From the NCBI GenBank assembly GCA_964568145.1, contig CAZMOZ010000014.1, forward strand, positions 1 to 64,000: a DNA stretch of 64,000 nt. Direction: 5' to 3'. The notes below the pieces were generated by a model. It saw nothing but the letters and a program-made list of their open reading frames with translations, made no database searches and had not been told where the DNA came from. A program made the translations under genes and the position numbers. Origin of the DNA: DSVZ01 sp964568145 (GTDB lineage: Bacteria; Verrucomicrobiota; Verrucomicrobiia; Limisphaerales; J093). Within the stretch, counting starts at the first letter, position 1. Each line of letters opens with the position of its first letter. This document shows positions 43,929-53,518 of the stretch, in pieces.

Positions 43929-46745
43929 ATGAAAACCAGTTTGCAGCGACATCTCATCAGTTTGCTCGCGGTCACCGCCGTGTCCGCCACGGCGCTCGCG
44001 GTCATGCCCACAGTCAAAGTCGTGCCCTGGGTGCCCAGTGACCCGCTGATTCCGCACGACACATACTCGGGCAAGTTGGTCACACTCAAGGGCACCTCCG
44101 ACGTGGCGGGCGCCAACATCCAATGGTTCTGGGATTTCGGCGACGGCAGCCCGGTGGCGTCCGGCACCGTATCCGACCCCTACGTGGTGGAAGCGCGCCA
44201 CGCTTACACAGGCGCGGTGGGCACCGTGTTCACCGCCCGGCTGACGGTGCGGGACAACAACACGGGTGAAAGCGCCAGCAAGCCGTATTACATCCGCCTC
44301 GGCGCCCAGGAACTCCCGATCGAGGTCAACGTGGCCATTGACGAGGGCTTGTGGTACCTGCACAAGACCCAGAACCGCTTCACCAGCGGCGGCATTGCGC
44401 TGGGTGACTGGACGGGCTCCAAGTATGGTGGCTACGCCAACTCGAGTTACTCCAGCGTCAGTGCGGTGAACGTGACCGCGTTCGAAGGGAACGGCCATCT
44501 GGAAACCGGCAGCCCGGACAACCCCTACACCGAGACGGTCCAGCGCGCCATGCGGCGGCTGTTCCAAAGGCTGGCCAGTCTAGGTGTTGGCCTCCAGTCC
44601 AACGGCTTGGGAACGTTCAACTGCGACCAGAATGGCAACGGCATCGGCATCGTTGTCAACGACGGGTACGAGTACTACCAAGGCGGCATGATCATGGATG
44701 CCATCATCGCCAGCGGCACGCCCGCCGCGCTGACGACCACGGGTCCGGCCAGCGTGATCGGCCGCAAGTACAAGGACATCGTCCAGGACATGGTGGATGC
44801 CTACCTTTACGCCCAGTACGATGGCAGCGGCGGTGGCGGCTGGCGTTACAGCGCCAACCAGTATCCCGACAACTCGGCCTGTCAGTGGGCCGCCATCGGG
44901 CTCATCCCCGCCGAACGCGAGTGGGGTTGCAGCGTGCCGCTTTGGGTGAAACAGTGGAATGCCGTCTGGCTCAACGCGTCCCAATACAACTCCCCCGGCA
45001 ACTTTTACCACGGCGCCTTTGGCTACCAGCCGGGGTACTGGTTCCCGTGGGGACCTTACGCCACCACGCCGTCGGGCATGGTGCAGATGGCGATGGACGG
45101 CATCGGCCGCGACAATGCCGGCTGGCCAAGCTGGAACGCCGCTGAGACGTTCATCCGTGACAACTTCAACAACAGCGGCGGCGCGACGTCGGCCATCAAG
45201 AGCTATTACTACGGCCTGTTCTCGTTCGTGAAGTCCATGCTGTTGCATGACGCCAACGGCGACGGCATCGCCGAGCCGATCGTCTTTTTGCGTTCGTCCA
45301 CACCGGGCGTGCTGCAACTCGATTGGTATGCCGGCGAGGCGGGCAAGGATAAACATCCCAGCGTTCCTGACGATACGACCATCAACGGCGTGGCTCGCAC
45401 GCTGGTGAACGACCAGTCTTTCGGCACGTACTGGGGGTATTGGTACAACCACGACTATGAAGGCAACCAGCGGCATTTCGAGACCGCCTGGGCGATCCTG
45501 ATGCTGAACCGGACCATCTTCGATCCCGGCGTGCCGGTGGCGGTGCCCAAGGGGGTCCCGAACCCGGGCGTCGTCGGCCAGTTGATCACCCTCGATGGCT
45601 CGGCGTCGTTCCACAAAGCGCCCGGCCGAATCATTGATTCATGGGAGTGGGACTTGGACGGCGACGGCGTGTACGATGCCAGTGGACCGAGCATCACCGT
45701 CACGTTCAGCGCGCTGGGAACCTATCCCATCAAGCTGCGCGTGACTGATGACGGTTCGCCAGAAAAGGCCGCCGAGGCCGTCGTGAGCGTCGTAATCGAG
45801 GTTCCGCCGCTGCCGCCCACGGCGCAGGCTGACGGGCCGTATGTGTTCTGCCCGCAGGCCCAGCCGTGGTACCTCGACGCGCGGTTTTCATCCAACCCGG
45901 ACGAAGGTAAACACGAGGTCGGCCCGTATCCGGGCGACACCATCCAGGAGTACGCGTGGGATTTGGACGGCGACGGCGCGTTCGACGACGCCTTCGGCGC
46001 CACGCCCGATGTCACGGCCTTCTTCACCGGTATGGGGCCGGGCAGTTATCTGGTGCAACTGCGGGTGACCGACACGACCGCGGCTTCGTTCCCCAGCAGT
46101 GGTTATGGCGACCTCTCCGACACGGACACCGCGGTGGTCATCGTGAAGGCCGCGACCGATCCGGCCTGTGACTGCGTGGACCTGAGCGCCACCCTCCAGG
46201 GCAAGAAGGTCAACCTGAGCTGGACCGCCATGCCCGGCGCCGCGCAATACGCGGTCTATCGCGGGACAATCTCGGGCGGTCCGTACCTCAAGCTGGCCAT
46301 GGTGGCCGGTCTGACCTACACCGACAACTCGACCATCTCCGGCACGACCTACTACTACGTGGTACGGCCCGCCGCGCTGAACGGCAACGAGCTGTGCCAG
46401 TCCAACGAAGTCGAAGCCACGCCGGTGTGTGATCCGCCGGTGGTGAACTGCGCGCCGACCACCAAGTGCTCGAACCTCGCGCGGTACTACCGCGAGCTGA
46501 CGGCCTCGAGCACTTGCTACGGCAGGATGCAGCTCAAGATCTGGGTGGGCGACTCCGCCACACCCGCGTTCAAGGCCGGGCCGTTCAAGACCGGCGATGT
46601 GGTGCGGATCAGCAAGGCGGCCACAGCCACCTCCAAGCCGGGCACCACGGCGTGCGTGGCCGGCATCATCACCGTCAAGGGCCAGGCCCTGGTCTGGGCC
46701 GAGGACCCGATGGGGGACACGTCCGATATGGTTGTGTGCCCGTAG
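43929..46745 (+). CDS. Secreted PKD-domain protein with toroid-like repeat region
   Basis: A 938-residue exported protein. The ATG at 43929 follows an AAGGAG site and begins a signal peptide (MKTSLQRHLISLLAVTAVSA). Domain order: a PKD domain (residues ~25-115, NIQWFWDFGDGSPVASG); a long alpha/alpha-toroid-like region similar to terpenoid-cyclase/prenyltransferase repeats (~120-470, IDEGLWYLHKTQNRFTSGGI, GGGGWRYSANQYPDNSACQW); two more PKD domains (WEWDLDGDGVYD, YAWDLDGDGAFDD); a fibronectin type III-like module (~745-835); and a Cys-containing C-terminus. No PEP-CTERM tail is seen. The gene ends at an intrinsic terminator. Function unknown, probably extracellular. Confidence 0.85.
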   Translation: MKTSLQRHLISLLAVTAVSATALAVMPTVKVVPWVPSDPLIPHDTYSGKLVTLKGTSDVAGANIQWFWDFGDGSPVASGTVSDPYVVEARHAYTGAVGTVFTARLTVRDNNTGESASKPYYIRLGAQELPIEVNVAIDEGLWYLHKTQNRFTSGGIALGDWTGSKYGGYANSSYSSVSAVNVTAFEGNGHLETGSPDNPYTETVQRAMRRLFQRLASLGVGLQSNGLGTFNCDQNGNGIGIVVNDGYEYYQGGMIMDAIIASGTPAALTTTGPASVIGRKYKDIVQDMVDAYLYAQYDGSGGGGWRYSANQYPDNSACQWAAIGLIPAEREWGCSVPLWVKQWNAVWLNASQYNSPGNFYHGAFGYQPGYWFPWGPYATTPSGMVQMAMDGIGRDNAGWPSWNAAETFIRDNFNNSGGATSAIKSYYYGLFSFVKSMLLHDANGDGIAEPIVFLRSSTPGVLQLDWYAGEAGKDKHPSVPDDTTINGVARTLVNDQSFGTYWGYWYNHDYEGNQRHFETAWAILMLNRTIFDPGVPVAVPKGVPNPGVVGQLITLDGSASFHKAPGRIIDSWEWDLDGDGVYDASGPSITVTFSALGTYPIKLRVTDDGSPEKAAEAVVSVVIEVPPLPPTAQADGPYVFCPQAQPWYLDARFSSNPDEGKHEVGPYPGDTIQEYAWDLDGDGAFDDAFGATPDVTAFFTGMGPGSYLVQLRVTDTTAASFPSSGYGDLSDTDTAVVIVKAATDPACDCVDLSATLQGKKVNLSWTAMPGAAQYAVYRGTISGGPYLKLAMVAGLTYTDNSTISGTTYYYVVRPAALNGNELCQSNEVEATPVCDPPVVNCAPTTKCSNLARYYRELTASSTCYGRMQLKIWVGDSATPAFKAGPFKTGDVVRISKAATATSKPGTTACVAGIITVKGQALVWAEDPMGDTSDMVVCP

Positions 46746-46779
46746 ATTGAAGACCCGCTTGCGCGGGCAAGGAATGCAC

Positions 46780-46817
46780 GCCCCGGGGCTGTTTCGGTCC
46801 CGGGGCCTTTTTGTTTT
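46780..46817 (+). terminator. Intrinsic terminator after the PKD gene
   Basis: Perfect stem GCCCCGGG (46780-46787) / CCCGGGGC (46799-46806) with an 11-base loop, followed at once by the T-rich run CTTTTTGTTTT (46807-46817). Confidence 0.9.
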
Positions 46818-46845
46818 GACCGCCGCCCGCGGCCGCCGTGCCAGG

Positions 46846-46911
46846 GTGGCCGGCCTCTGGCTCAGAGGCCGGCTCGGGTCGCCCCTCAGCGAGGGGCGAC
46901 CCGCTGTGGAC
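46846..46911 (+). repeat. Dispersed double-hairpin repeat, copy 5
   Basis: The best-preserved copy: CCGGCCTCTGGCTCAGAGGC (hairpin 1) and GTCGCCCCTCAGCGAGGGGC (hairpin 2), only a few bases apart. It lies between the PKD gene terminator and the exosortase gene. Confidence 0.85.
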
Positions 46912-46986
46912 GCTGCGCGTTCGCCCGGTCGGCTTTTGGGTTGTCATTGCCGGCGAGTCCGGCTGTGATGATGCCTCGTTTGCCAC

Positions 46987-47958
46987 ATGGCTGAGACACA
47001 TCCGCAGCAGCACGCGACGGCGCTGGACGAACTCCGCGAGGAGCTGCCGGTCGCTTGGCGCGCCATTCCCCGCAAGGGCCTGTTCTTCACCCTGCTGGGG
47101 GCGTGGCTGGCCGTGTTTCATTTCCTGGGCAATCCCACCTTCGGCTACATCGCCACTCCGTCGCTGCTGGGCTGGTTGAACATGGCCTACAACCGGCCCG
47201 GCTCCGAGGACAGCCACGGCAACCTGATGCCGCTGGTGGTGCTGGGGCTGGTGTGGTGGAAGCGTCGCAAACTCCAGCAGATCGCCGCCGCGCTGTGGTG
47301 GCCGGGGCTGTTCCTCCTGGCGGCCGCCGGCGTGTTGCACTGGCTCGGCTTCGCGGTGCAGCAGCCGCGCGTTTCGGTGATCGCGATGCTGCTGGGCATT
47401 TACGCGCTGGTGGCCGTGGTCTGGGGCCGGGGCCTCGCGCGCGAGATCGCCTTCCCGTACGTGCTGCTGATCTTTTGCGTGCCGCTGGGCGACCTAGTCG
47501 AGCCGCTCACGGTGCCGTTGCGCCAGTTTTCGACCGACATCACGGTGGTCATCGTCCGGCACGGCCTGGGCATCCCGGTCTTGCAGGAAGGCGTGCAATT
47601 GCTCGATCCGCGGGGCGCCTACCAGTACGAGGTCGCGGCGGCGTGCAGCGGCATCAACAGCCTAGTGACGCTGCTGGTGCTCACCTCGGTGTACGGGGTG
47701 GTGACGTTTTCGACCGGCTGGAAACGGCTGGTGATGGTGTCGCTGGCGCTGCCGCTGGCCGTGGCCGGAAACGTCCTGCGCCTGGTGAGCATCATCGTGG
47801 CCGCCGAAGGCTTCGGCCGGGCGGCCGGCGACTTCGTGCATGAGTGGTTTGGGTTTCTGACCTTCGGCTTGGGGCTCGCTGCGATGCTGGCGGTTGGGCA
47901 CTGGCTGCGGGAGCCGAAACCCGCAGTCGTGGGCGCCGTGGCCACGCGGGCAACGTGA
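46987..47958 (+). CDS. Exosortase
   Basis: A 323-residue polytopic membrane transpeptidase of the exosortase/archaeosortase family, which processes PEP-CTERM proteins. About eight hydrophobic segments are visible. The catalytic triad is intact: Cys220 in AAACSGINS, Arg265 in GNVLRLVSI and His285 in VHEWFGF. Other family blocks are DSHGNLMPLVVL near residue 75 and LIFCVPLGDLVEPLTVPLRQ near 160. It is followed by an EpsI-like gene and exopolysaccharide genes, the usual genomic setting. The nearby PEP-CTERM protein at 43097 is a likely client. Confidence 0.95.
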   Translation: MAETHPQQHATALDELREELPVAWRAIPRKGLFFTLLGAWLAVFHFLGNPTFGYIATPSLLGWLNMAYNRPGSEDSHGNLMPLVVLGLVWWKRRKLQQIAAALWWPGLFLLAAAGVLHWLGFAVQQPRVSVIAMLLGIYALVAVVWGRGLAREIAFPYVLLIFCVPLGDLVEPLTVPLRQFSTDITVVIVRHGLGIPVLQEGVQLLDPRGAYQYEVAAACSGINSLVTLLVLTSVYGVVTFSTGWKRLVMVSLALPLAVAGNVLRLVSIIVAAEGFGRAAGDFVHEWFGFLTFGLGLAAMLAVGHWLREPKPAVVGAVATRAT

Positions 47959-48184
47959 ACCAAGAAACTCGAAAAGGCGTCCGCGCGGCCGGGTGGGGGC
48001 CAGACCTGATGAACAAACAGTTAAATGGGTGGCTGGTTAAATTGGTTACATGGCTGGAGAGTATGGACGGACAGTTGGAACTTCGGGAAAGCGCTATCAA
48101 TGAACGCAAATGAACAATTGCCCGGCGGAGCGCGACGGCTCTTGCCCAGCCGCGTCCGTTCAGGGTTCAAAGGTTCCCTTTAGG

Positions 48185-48931
48185 ATGAAACGACCTGCGA
48201 TCCTCATCGGCGCGACGGCCTTGGCCATCATGGCGGCGGTGGCAGGGGCGGTGGCGCATCTCAAGTTCAATCAGCGCCTGGGCGAGCCGGGGGTGAAGTG
48301 GGTGACTGAGGGCGACGGCTTGCGCGGGCGGATCGAGCTGCCCGAGCGCGTGCTTGACTACGTGTCCACCAACGTCGAGCCGTCCAAGGTGGAATGGGAT
48401 GTCCTGCCGGCGGACACGAGCCTGGCGCGGCGGTTGTACCGGACGCCGGACGGCTTCGAGGTGCTGCTGGGGGTGGTGATGATGGGCACGGACCGCACCA
48501 GCATTCACAAGCCGGAATACTGTCTCACCTCGCAAGGCTGGCAGATCATGGCGCGGGAGACGGCCAGCCTGAGCCTCGACCGGCCGCACGCGTACACGCT
48601 GCCGGTGCGGCAGTTCACCACCAGCCGGCTGGGGCAACTGCCAGACGGCCGGCAGGTGAAATGGAGCGGGATGTATCTGTTCTGGTTCGTGGCGGACGGG
48701 CGGCTGACCGCCAGTCACTGGGGCCGAATGGGCTGGCTGGCATGGGACCTGATCCGCCGGGGCGTGATGCCGCGCTGGGCGTACGTGAGCGCGTTTGTCG
48801 TCTGTCCGCCCGGACAGGAGGCGCGCGCGGCGGAGCGGGCGCGGGAATTTCTGCGGGCGGCGGTGCCGGAGTTCCAGTTGACCGCCGGACCGGCCGCGGC
48901 CAGTCAGCCATCAAGCGCCGGCTGCCCATAA
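48185..48931 (+). CDS. EpsI-like exosortase-associated protein
   Basis: A 248-residue protein with an N-terminal membrane anchor (ILIGATALAIMAAVAGAVA) and an EpsI-type domain, characterised by DRTSIHKPEYCLTSQGWQI near residue 100 and YLFWFVADGRLTASHWGRM near 160. The ATG at 48185 begins the anchor; an upstream ATG at 48110 would add 25 polar residues. In many exosortase systems this domain is fused to the exosortase C-terminus; here it is separate. About 225 bases, with a lower-GC patch, separate it from the exosortase and contain no supported gene. Confidence 0.87.
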   Translation: MKRPAILIGATALAIMAAVAGAVAHLKFNQRLGEPGVKWVTEGDGLRGRIELPERVLDYVSTNVEPSKVEWDVLPADTSLARRLYRTPDGFEVLLGVVMMGTDRTSIHKPEYCLTSQGWQIMARETASLSLDRPHAYTLPVRQFTTSRLGQLPDGRQVKWSGMYLFWFVADGRLTASHWGRMGWLAWDLIRRGVMPRWAYVSAFVVCPPGQEARAAERAREFLRAAVPEFQLTAGPAAASQPSSAGCP

Positions 48932-48984
48932 AAGGTTGCTCCGGCCCGCCGGCGGCTGGCAAAGTGCGCGGAGGCTAAAGCGTT

Positions 48985-50394
48985 TTGCGCGATTCCATGC
49001 TGCGCCAACAGCGAGATCTTCAAACCCAGGTTCAGATGGTGGTGGACGCCGGGCTGTTTGCCCTGAGCTTTTACCTCGCCCACGCCATCCGCGAACGCTG
49101 GCCGTTTGAGATCTTCGGCGGCACGCGGGAAATCTTTGACTTCTCGTATTACCTCTGGCTGTACGTGCTCATCCTGCCGCTGGCGCCGCTGGTATTGCGG
49201 GTGAGCGGCTTTTACCGGCGTCCCTGGCTGCCGCATCGCTGGCAGACCGCCGCCCCGCTGCTGCGGGCCTGCGCGACGCTGGTGGTGGGACTGATCGTGC
49301 TGTTGTGGGTGATGCGGGAAACCGAAGGCATCGCGCGCTCGGTTGTCATTTACTTCGGCCTCATCAGCTTCGGGATGGTGTTCCTGAAGGAGGAAATCGT
49401 CCTCTGGTGGCGCGGCAGCCAGTTGGGTCAGTCGCAGCTCCGGCGCCGGCTGATCCTAGTGGGCACGCCCGACGAAACCCGGCAGGTGCGGGAGGACATG
49501 CGGGGCGATCCATCCCAGCAGTTTGACATCGTGGGGCAGGTGAACCTGAACGAGGAGCCCGTGGACCGGCTGGTCGAGCTGATGCACGAGCATTCGCCCA
49601 ACGGCGTGATCATGGCCGCGCAGCACACGTTCTTCGGCCAGATCGAGCAGGCCATCGCGGTGTGCGAGCGGGAAGGCGTCGAGGTCTGGCTGGTGGCGGA
49701 TTTCTTCAAGCCGCGGATTTCCAAGACGACGGTGGCGTGGATGCTGGGTCGGCCGGTGCTGGTGTACCGCTCGGTGCCCGCCAGCTCCTGGCCGGTGCTG
49801 GCCAAGCAGGCGATGGATTTCTTCGGCGCGCTGGTGCTCCTGATCGGGACGTCGCCGGTCATGCTGGTCGCCGCCGTGGGCATCAAGCTGACCTCGCGCG
49901 GCCCGGTCCTGTTCCGCCAGGAGCGCAGCGGGCTCAACGGGCGGCCGTTCACGATGCTCAAGTTCCGCTCGATGGTGAGCGACGCTGAGCAGCGCCAACA
50001 CGAGCTGGAGGCGCTCAACGAAATGAACGGCCCGGTGTTCAAGGTGAGCAACGACCCGCGGATCACGCCGTTTGGCCGGTTCTTGCGCAAGTACAGCATT
50101 GATGAGCTGCCGCAATTGTTCAACGTGCTGGCCGGGCAGATGAGCCTGGTGGGGCCGCGACCGCTGCCCGTGAGCGAGGTGAAGCGGTTCGACGACCCCG
50201 CCCACCGCCGCCGCCTCAGCGTGAAGCCGGGGCTGACGTGCTTGTGGCAGGTGAGCGGGCGGAGCGAGTTGCGGGATTTCCGGGAATGGGTGCGCCTGGA
50301 CCTCGAGTACATTGACAACTGGTCGCTGAGCCTGGACCTGAAAATCCTGCTGCTGACCGTGCCTGTGGTCTTCTCCGGACAGGGCGCCCGATGA
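48985..50394 (+). CDS. Polyprenyl glycosylphosphotransferase (WcaJ/WbaP type)
   Basis: A 469-residue membrane enzyme that starts exopolysaccharide repeat-unit synthesis by transferring sugar-1-phosphate to undecaprenyl phosphate. The TTG at 48985 is supported by GGAGG ten bases upstream; an ATG at 48997 is possible. It has four N-terminal helices, a CoA-binding-like domain (~150-250), and the bacterial sugar transferase domain from ~268 (FRQERSGLNGRPFTMLKFRS, YSIDELPQLFNVLAGQMSLV, GPRP). It overlaps the next gene by four bases (ATGA). Position next to the exosortase fits the known link between PEP-CTERM sorting and extracellular polysaccharide. Confidence 0.95.
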   Translation: MRDSMLRQQRDLQTQVQMVVDAGLFALSFYLAHAIRERWPFEIFGGTREIFDFSYYLWLYVLILPLAPLVLRVSGFYRRPWLPHRWQTAAPLLRACATLVVGLIVLLWVMRETEGIARSVVIYFGLISFGMVFLKEEIVLWWRGSQLGQSQLRRRLILVGTPDETRQVREDMRGDPSQQFDIVGQVNLNEEPVDRLVELMHEHSPNGVIMAAQHTFFGQIEQAIAVCEREGVEVWLVADFFKPRISKTTVAWMLGRPVLVYRSVPASSWPVLAKQAMDFFGALVLLIGTSPVMLVAAVGIKLTSRGPVLFRQERSGLNGRPFTMLKFRSMVSDAEQRQHELEALNEMNGPVFKVSNDPRITPFGRFLRKYSIDELPQLFNVLAGQMSLVGPRPLPVSEVKRFDDPAHRRRLSVKPGLTCLWQVSGRSELRDFREWVRLDLEYIDNWSLSLDLKILLLTVPVVFSGQGAR

Positions 50395-51440
50395 CGCAAC
50401 CGTCCCCCGTCCAGCCGCCGCCAGCCAACCTTCCCGCGATTCAGCCCATGAAACCCCACACGCCGCCCCGCAAAAAGCGACCCGCCCGCGGAGCCGCGCC
50501 GGTGTCCGTGGTGACCGGCGGCGCCGGGTTCTTGGGCTCGCACCTGGCAGACCTGTTGCTGGAGCGCGGGCACCGGGTAATAGTGCTGGATAATCTGGTG
50601 ACCGGCTCGGTGGACAACATCGCCCATCACGCCGGCAACCCGGCCTTCCGGTTCATTCATCAGGACGTGACGGAATACCTGTTCCTGGAGGGACCGGTGG
50701 ACTACGTCTGGCACTTCGCCTCGCCGGCCAGCCCGGTGGATTACCTCGATCTGCCCATCCAGACCCTCAAAGTGGGCTCCTTGGGCACCCACAAGGCGCT
50801 GGGGCTGGCCTTGCACAAGGGCGCCCGCTTCCTGCTGGCCTCGACCTCGGAGGTGTACGGCGACCCGACCGTCCACCCGCAACCCGAGACGTACTGGGGC
50901 AATGTGAACCCGATCGGCCCGCGGGGCTGCTACGACGAGGCCAAACGCTTCGCCGAGGCCCTGACCATGGCTTATCACAACGAACACGGCCTCGAGACGC
51001 GCATCGTGCGCATCTTCAACACGTACGGTCCTCGGATGCGGATGGGCGACGGTCGCGTGGTGCCGTCGTTCATCGCCTCGGCGCTGCGCGACCGGCCGCT
51101 CACCGTGTACGGCGACGGCAGCCAGACGCGCAGTTTTTGCTTTTGCTCGGACCTGATCGAAGGGGTGTACCGGCTGATGATGTCGGATGAGCACCTGCCG
51201 GTGAACATCGGCAACCCGCACGAAATGAGCGTGCTGGAGTTTGCCGAGGCCATCATCCGCGCCACCGGTTCGCGCAGCCGCATCGTTTTCCGCCCGCTGC
51301 CACAGGATGACCCAAAACAGCGCAAACCGGACATAACGCGAGCACGGAAACTGCTTACTTGGATACCACGGGTCCCCCTGACGGAGGGCTTGAAGAAAAC
51401 TATAGAATGGTTCCGGCCCCGGATCGAGGCCGGGCGATAA
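50391..51440 (+). CDS. UDP-glucuronic acid decarboxylase (UDP-xylose synthase)
   Basis: A 349-residue NAD-dependent short-chain dehydrogenase/reductase. A Pro/Lys-rich lead of about 38 residues precedes the Rossmann motif VTGGAGFLGSHLADLLLERG. WHFASPASPVDYLDLPIQTL and GPRGCYDEAKRFAEAL (catalytic Tyr181 and Lys185) and GDGSQTRSFCFCSDLI are characteristic of UXS. It makes UDP-xylose from UDP-glucuronate, a nucleotide sugar for the exopolysaccharide made with the preceding phosphotransferase. It overlaps that gene by four bases. Confidence 0.92.
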   Translation: MTQPSPVQPPPANLPAIQPMKPHTPPRKKRPARGAAPVSVVTGGAGFLGSHLADLLLERGHRVIVLDNLVTGSVDNIAHHAGNPAFRFIHQDVTEYLFLEGPVDYVWHFASPASPVDYLDLPIQTLKVGSLGTHKALGLALHKGARFLLASTSEVYGDPTVHPQPETYWGNVNPIGPRGCYDEAKRFAEALTMAYHNEHGLETRIVRIFNTYGPRMRMGDGRVVPSFIASALRDRPLTVYGDGSQTRSFCFCSDLIEGVYRLMMSDEHLPVNIGNPHEMSVLEFAEAIIRATGSRSRIVFRPLPQDDPKQRKPDITRARKLLTWIPRVPLTEGLKKTIEWFRPRIEAGR

Positions 51441-51586
51441 ATAACAGGCTCACAGATGGTATTTACGAGACTTTTCTGTTTGACCGTCGGTTTCATTTCA
51501 AGTAACCACCACCCACAATCTCGACGCTGTGCCGGGCCGGGCCGCGCAAGCCTGCGACATGACTGGCCACAGGTCGGGCAATTGTC

Positions 51587-53515
51587 ATGCTGAACGCGTC
51601 GAAATCCTTTCTGTGCATTGACTTTGGCGCCGGAACGCTGAAGGCGGCGGAGTTTGACGCCACCGAGGCGGGGGCGCTGCGTCTGTTGTGTTACACCGTC
51701 AAACCGCTGGGGCTGGCCGGCAGCCAGGACTCCGCCCGCGAAGGCGTGGTGTTGCGGGGCTTGCAGGAACTCATGGCCGGCAAGGTCTTCGCCGCCAAGA
51801 GTTGCAACATCTGCGCCCCCGGGTTTCAGACCTTCTCGAAATTCATCAAGCTGCCGCCGGTGGACGCCTCGAAGGCCACCCAGATCATTCAGTACGAGGC
51901 CCAGCAGAACGTGCCGTTCCCGCTCGAGGAGGTCGTTTGGGATTACCAGATTCTCGGCAACCTCCCGTCCGGGGAGATGGAAGTGCTGCTGGTGGCCATC
52001 AAGACCAACTTGGTCGAAGGCATGTTCAAGGCTGCCGAAGCCCAGAGCTTGCGACTGGACTTGGTGGACACCAGCCCCGCCGCGCTGGCCAACGCCTTCC
52101 GTTACAACTACAGCGACATGGAAGGCTGTTCCATGCTGCTGGACATCGGCGCCAAGACCAGCAACGTCCTGTTCTTCGAGAAGGACAAAGTCTATGCCCG
52201 CACGATCAACATCGGCGCGAACTCGATCACCCAGGAATTCGCCGCCGAGTCCAAGCTGCCTTTCGCCGAGGCGGAGAAGATCAAGATCGCGGAAGGCTTT
52301 GTCAGCTTGGGCGGCGCGTACGAGGAGCCGGACAACCCGCGTCAGGCGGCGATTTCCAAGATCGCCCGGCAGGTTATGACCCGCCTGCACATCCAGGTCA
52401 ACCAGACCATTCAGTTTTACCGGAGCCAGCAGGGCGGGTCGGCTCCGCAGCGGGTGTTCTTGGCCGGCGGGGCCTCGATCATGGCGTACACCTCGCAGTT
52501 CTTCGCTGAGAAGCTCAATCTGCCGGTGGATTACTTCAATCCGTTCCGGAATGTGGAGATTGACCCCTCGGTGAACATCGAGGAACTCGCCAAAGTGGCG
52601 CATGCCTTTGGCGAGGTGGTGGGCCTGGGGTTGCGCAACCCGACCCAGTGCCCCATCGAGCTGAACCTCATCCCCAAGACCATCCGCCAGCGGCAGCAGC
52701 TCAACCAGAAGAAGCCGTATTTCATCGCCGCCGCCATCAGCTTGATCCTGGCCGTGCTGGCCATGGGGCTGTTCTTCGACCGGGTGGCGGCGGTAAAACA
52801 GCAGGCCATCACCGACCGCGAGCCTAAGGTGGCGCGGCTCCAGCAGAAGGCCGACCAATTCCGGACGGCCTTGCGGCAGCGCGATGAAGCCCAGAAGGTG
52901 GCGGACCAATACACGGAGTGGCTGGACGTGCGTTTTTCCTGGGCGGATGTGTTGACCGAACTCCGCAACGCCTTGGTGCAAACCGAGCGGCTCACCACCC
53001 AACCTGGCATGCAGACCGCCGTTTGGGTGGAGCGCATGTTCCCGGAGAACCTCCAGGCTCCGCCCGAGGAGCAGCAGGAAGAATCGGCCCCGCGTCCCAT
53101 GATGATGGATATCCGCATGATGATGCGCTACGGCTTGGTTCCCAAAGGCATGAAGATCGTCATGGACGACAGCGGCGGCAGCGGGGACTCCGGAGCGACC
53201 GACGCCGGCGCGGCCGCAACTCCGGACGCCGGAGCTGAGGCGGCACCACTGGAAACCCCCGCCGCCCCTGCCAGACCCAACACGAATGAGATTTCCACGA
53301 TCAACCTCACCTGCCGGGCCATCAGTTGGAACCGCGCCAACCCGTTGGCGGACAGGCAACTGGTGACCACGCTGGAAGAGGTGCTGCGTTCCAGCCCGCT
53401 GTTCCTCAGCGGGACGAACGGCACGCAGCTTTCCGGGGCCAAGCGGGACGACGAGGCCACCAACACCTTCCGGTTTGACGTGAAACTCAAGCTGGCCAAG
53501 CCGATCAAACTGTAA
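51587..53515 (+). CDS. PilM-like pilus platform protein (Amuc_1101-like)
   Basis: A 642-residue protein. Residues ~1-365 are the actin/FtsA-like PilM fold (FLCIDFGAGTLKAAEFD, QIIQYEAQQNVPFPLEEVVWDYQ, SMLLDIGAKTSNVLFFE, VFLAGGASIMAYTSQFF). A membrane segment at ~383-402 (FIAAAISLILAVLAMGLFF) and a coiled coil lead into an extracytoplasmic PilN-like part. An unusual Met-rich patch (MMMDIRMMMRYG near 505) and an Ala/Pro-rich linker are present. It is the first gene of the second pilus-like operon. About 145 AT-richer bases before it presumably hold the promoter. Order and architecture resemble the Akkermansia Amuc_1101-1098 genes. Confidence 0.87.
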   Translation: MLNASKSFLCIDFGAGTLKAAEFDATEAGALRLLCYTVKPLGLAGSQDSAREGVVLRGLQELMAGKVFAAKSCNICAPGFQTFSKFIKLPPVDASKATQIIQYEAQQNVPFPLEEVVWDYQILGNLPSGEMEVLLVAIKTNLVEGMFKAAEAQSLRLDLVDTSPAALANAFRYNYSDMEGCSMLLDIGAKTSNVLFFEKDKVYARTINIGANSITQEFAAESKLPFAEAEKIKIAEGFVSLGGAYEEPDNPRQAAISKIARQVMTRLHIQVNQTIQFYRSQQGGSAPQRVFLAGGASIMAYTSQFFAEKLNLPVDYFNPFRNVEIDPSVNIEELAKVAHAFGEVVGLGLRNPTQCPIELNLIPKTIRQRQQLNQKKPYFIAAAISLILAVLAMGLFFDRVAAVKQQAITDREPKVARLQQKADQFRTALRQRDEAQKVADQYTEWLDVRFSWADVLTELRNALVQTERLTTQPGMQTAVWVERMFPENLQAPPEEQQEESAPRPMMMDIRMMMRYGLVPKGMKIVMDDSGGSGDSGATDAGAAATPDAGAEAAPLETPAAPARPNTNEISTINLTCRAISWNRANPLADRQLVTTLEEVLRSSPLFLSGTNGTQLSGAKRDDEATNTFRFDVKLKLAKPIKL

Positions 53516-53518
53516 GGT

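Noticed and set aside
47959..48113. Small gene between the exosortase and EpsI-like gene (MNKQLNGWLVKLVTWLESM...)
   Set aside because: Lower GC and an ATG are present, but there is no ribosome-binding site, no recognisable family, and the frame is shared with exosortase shadow sequence.
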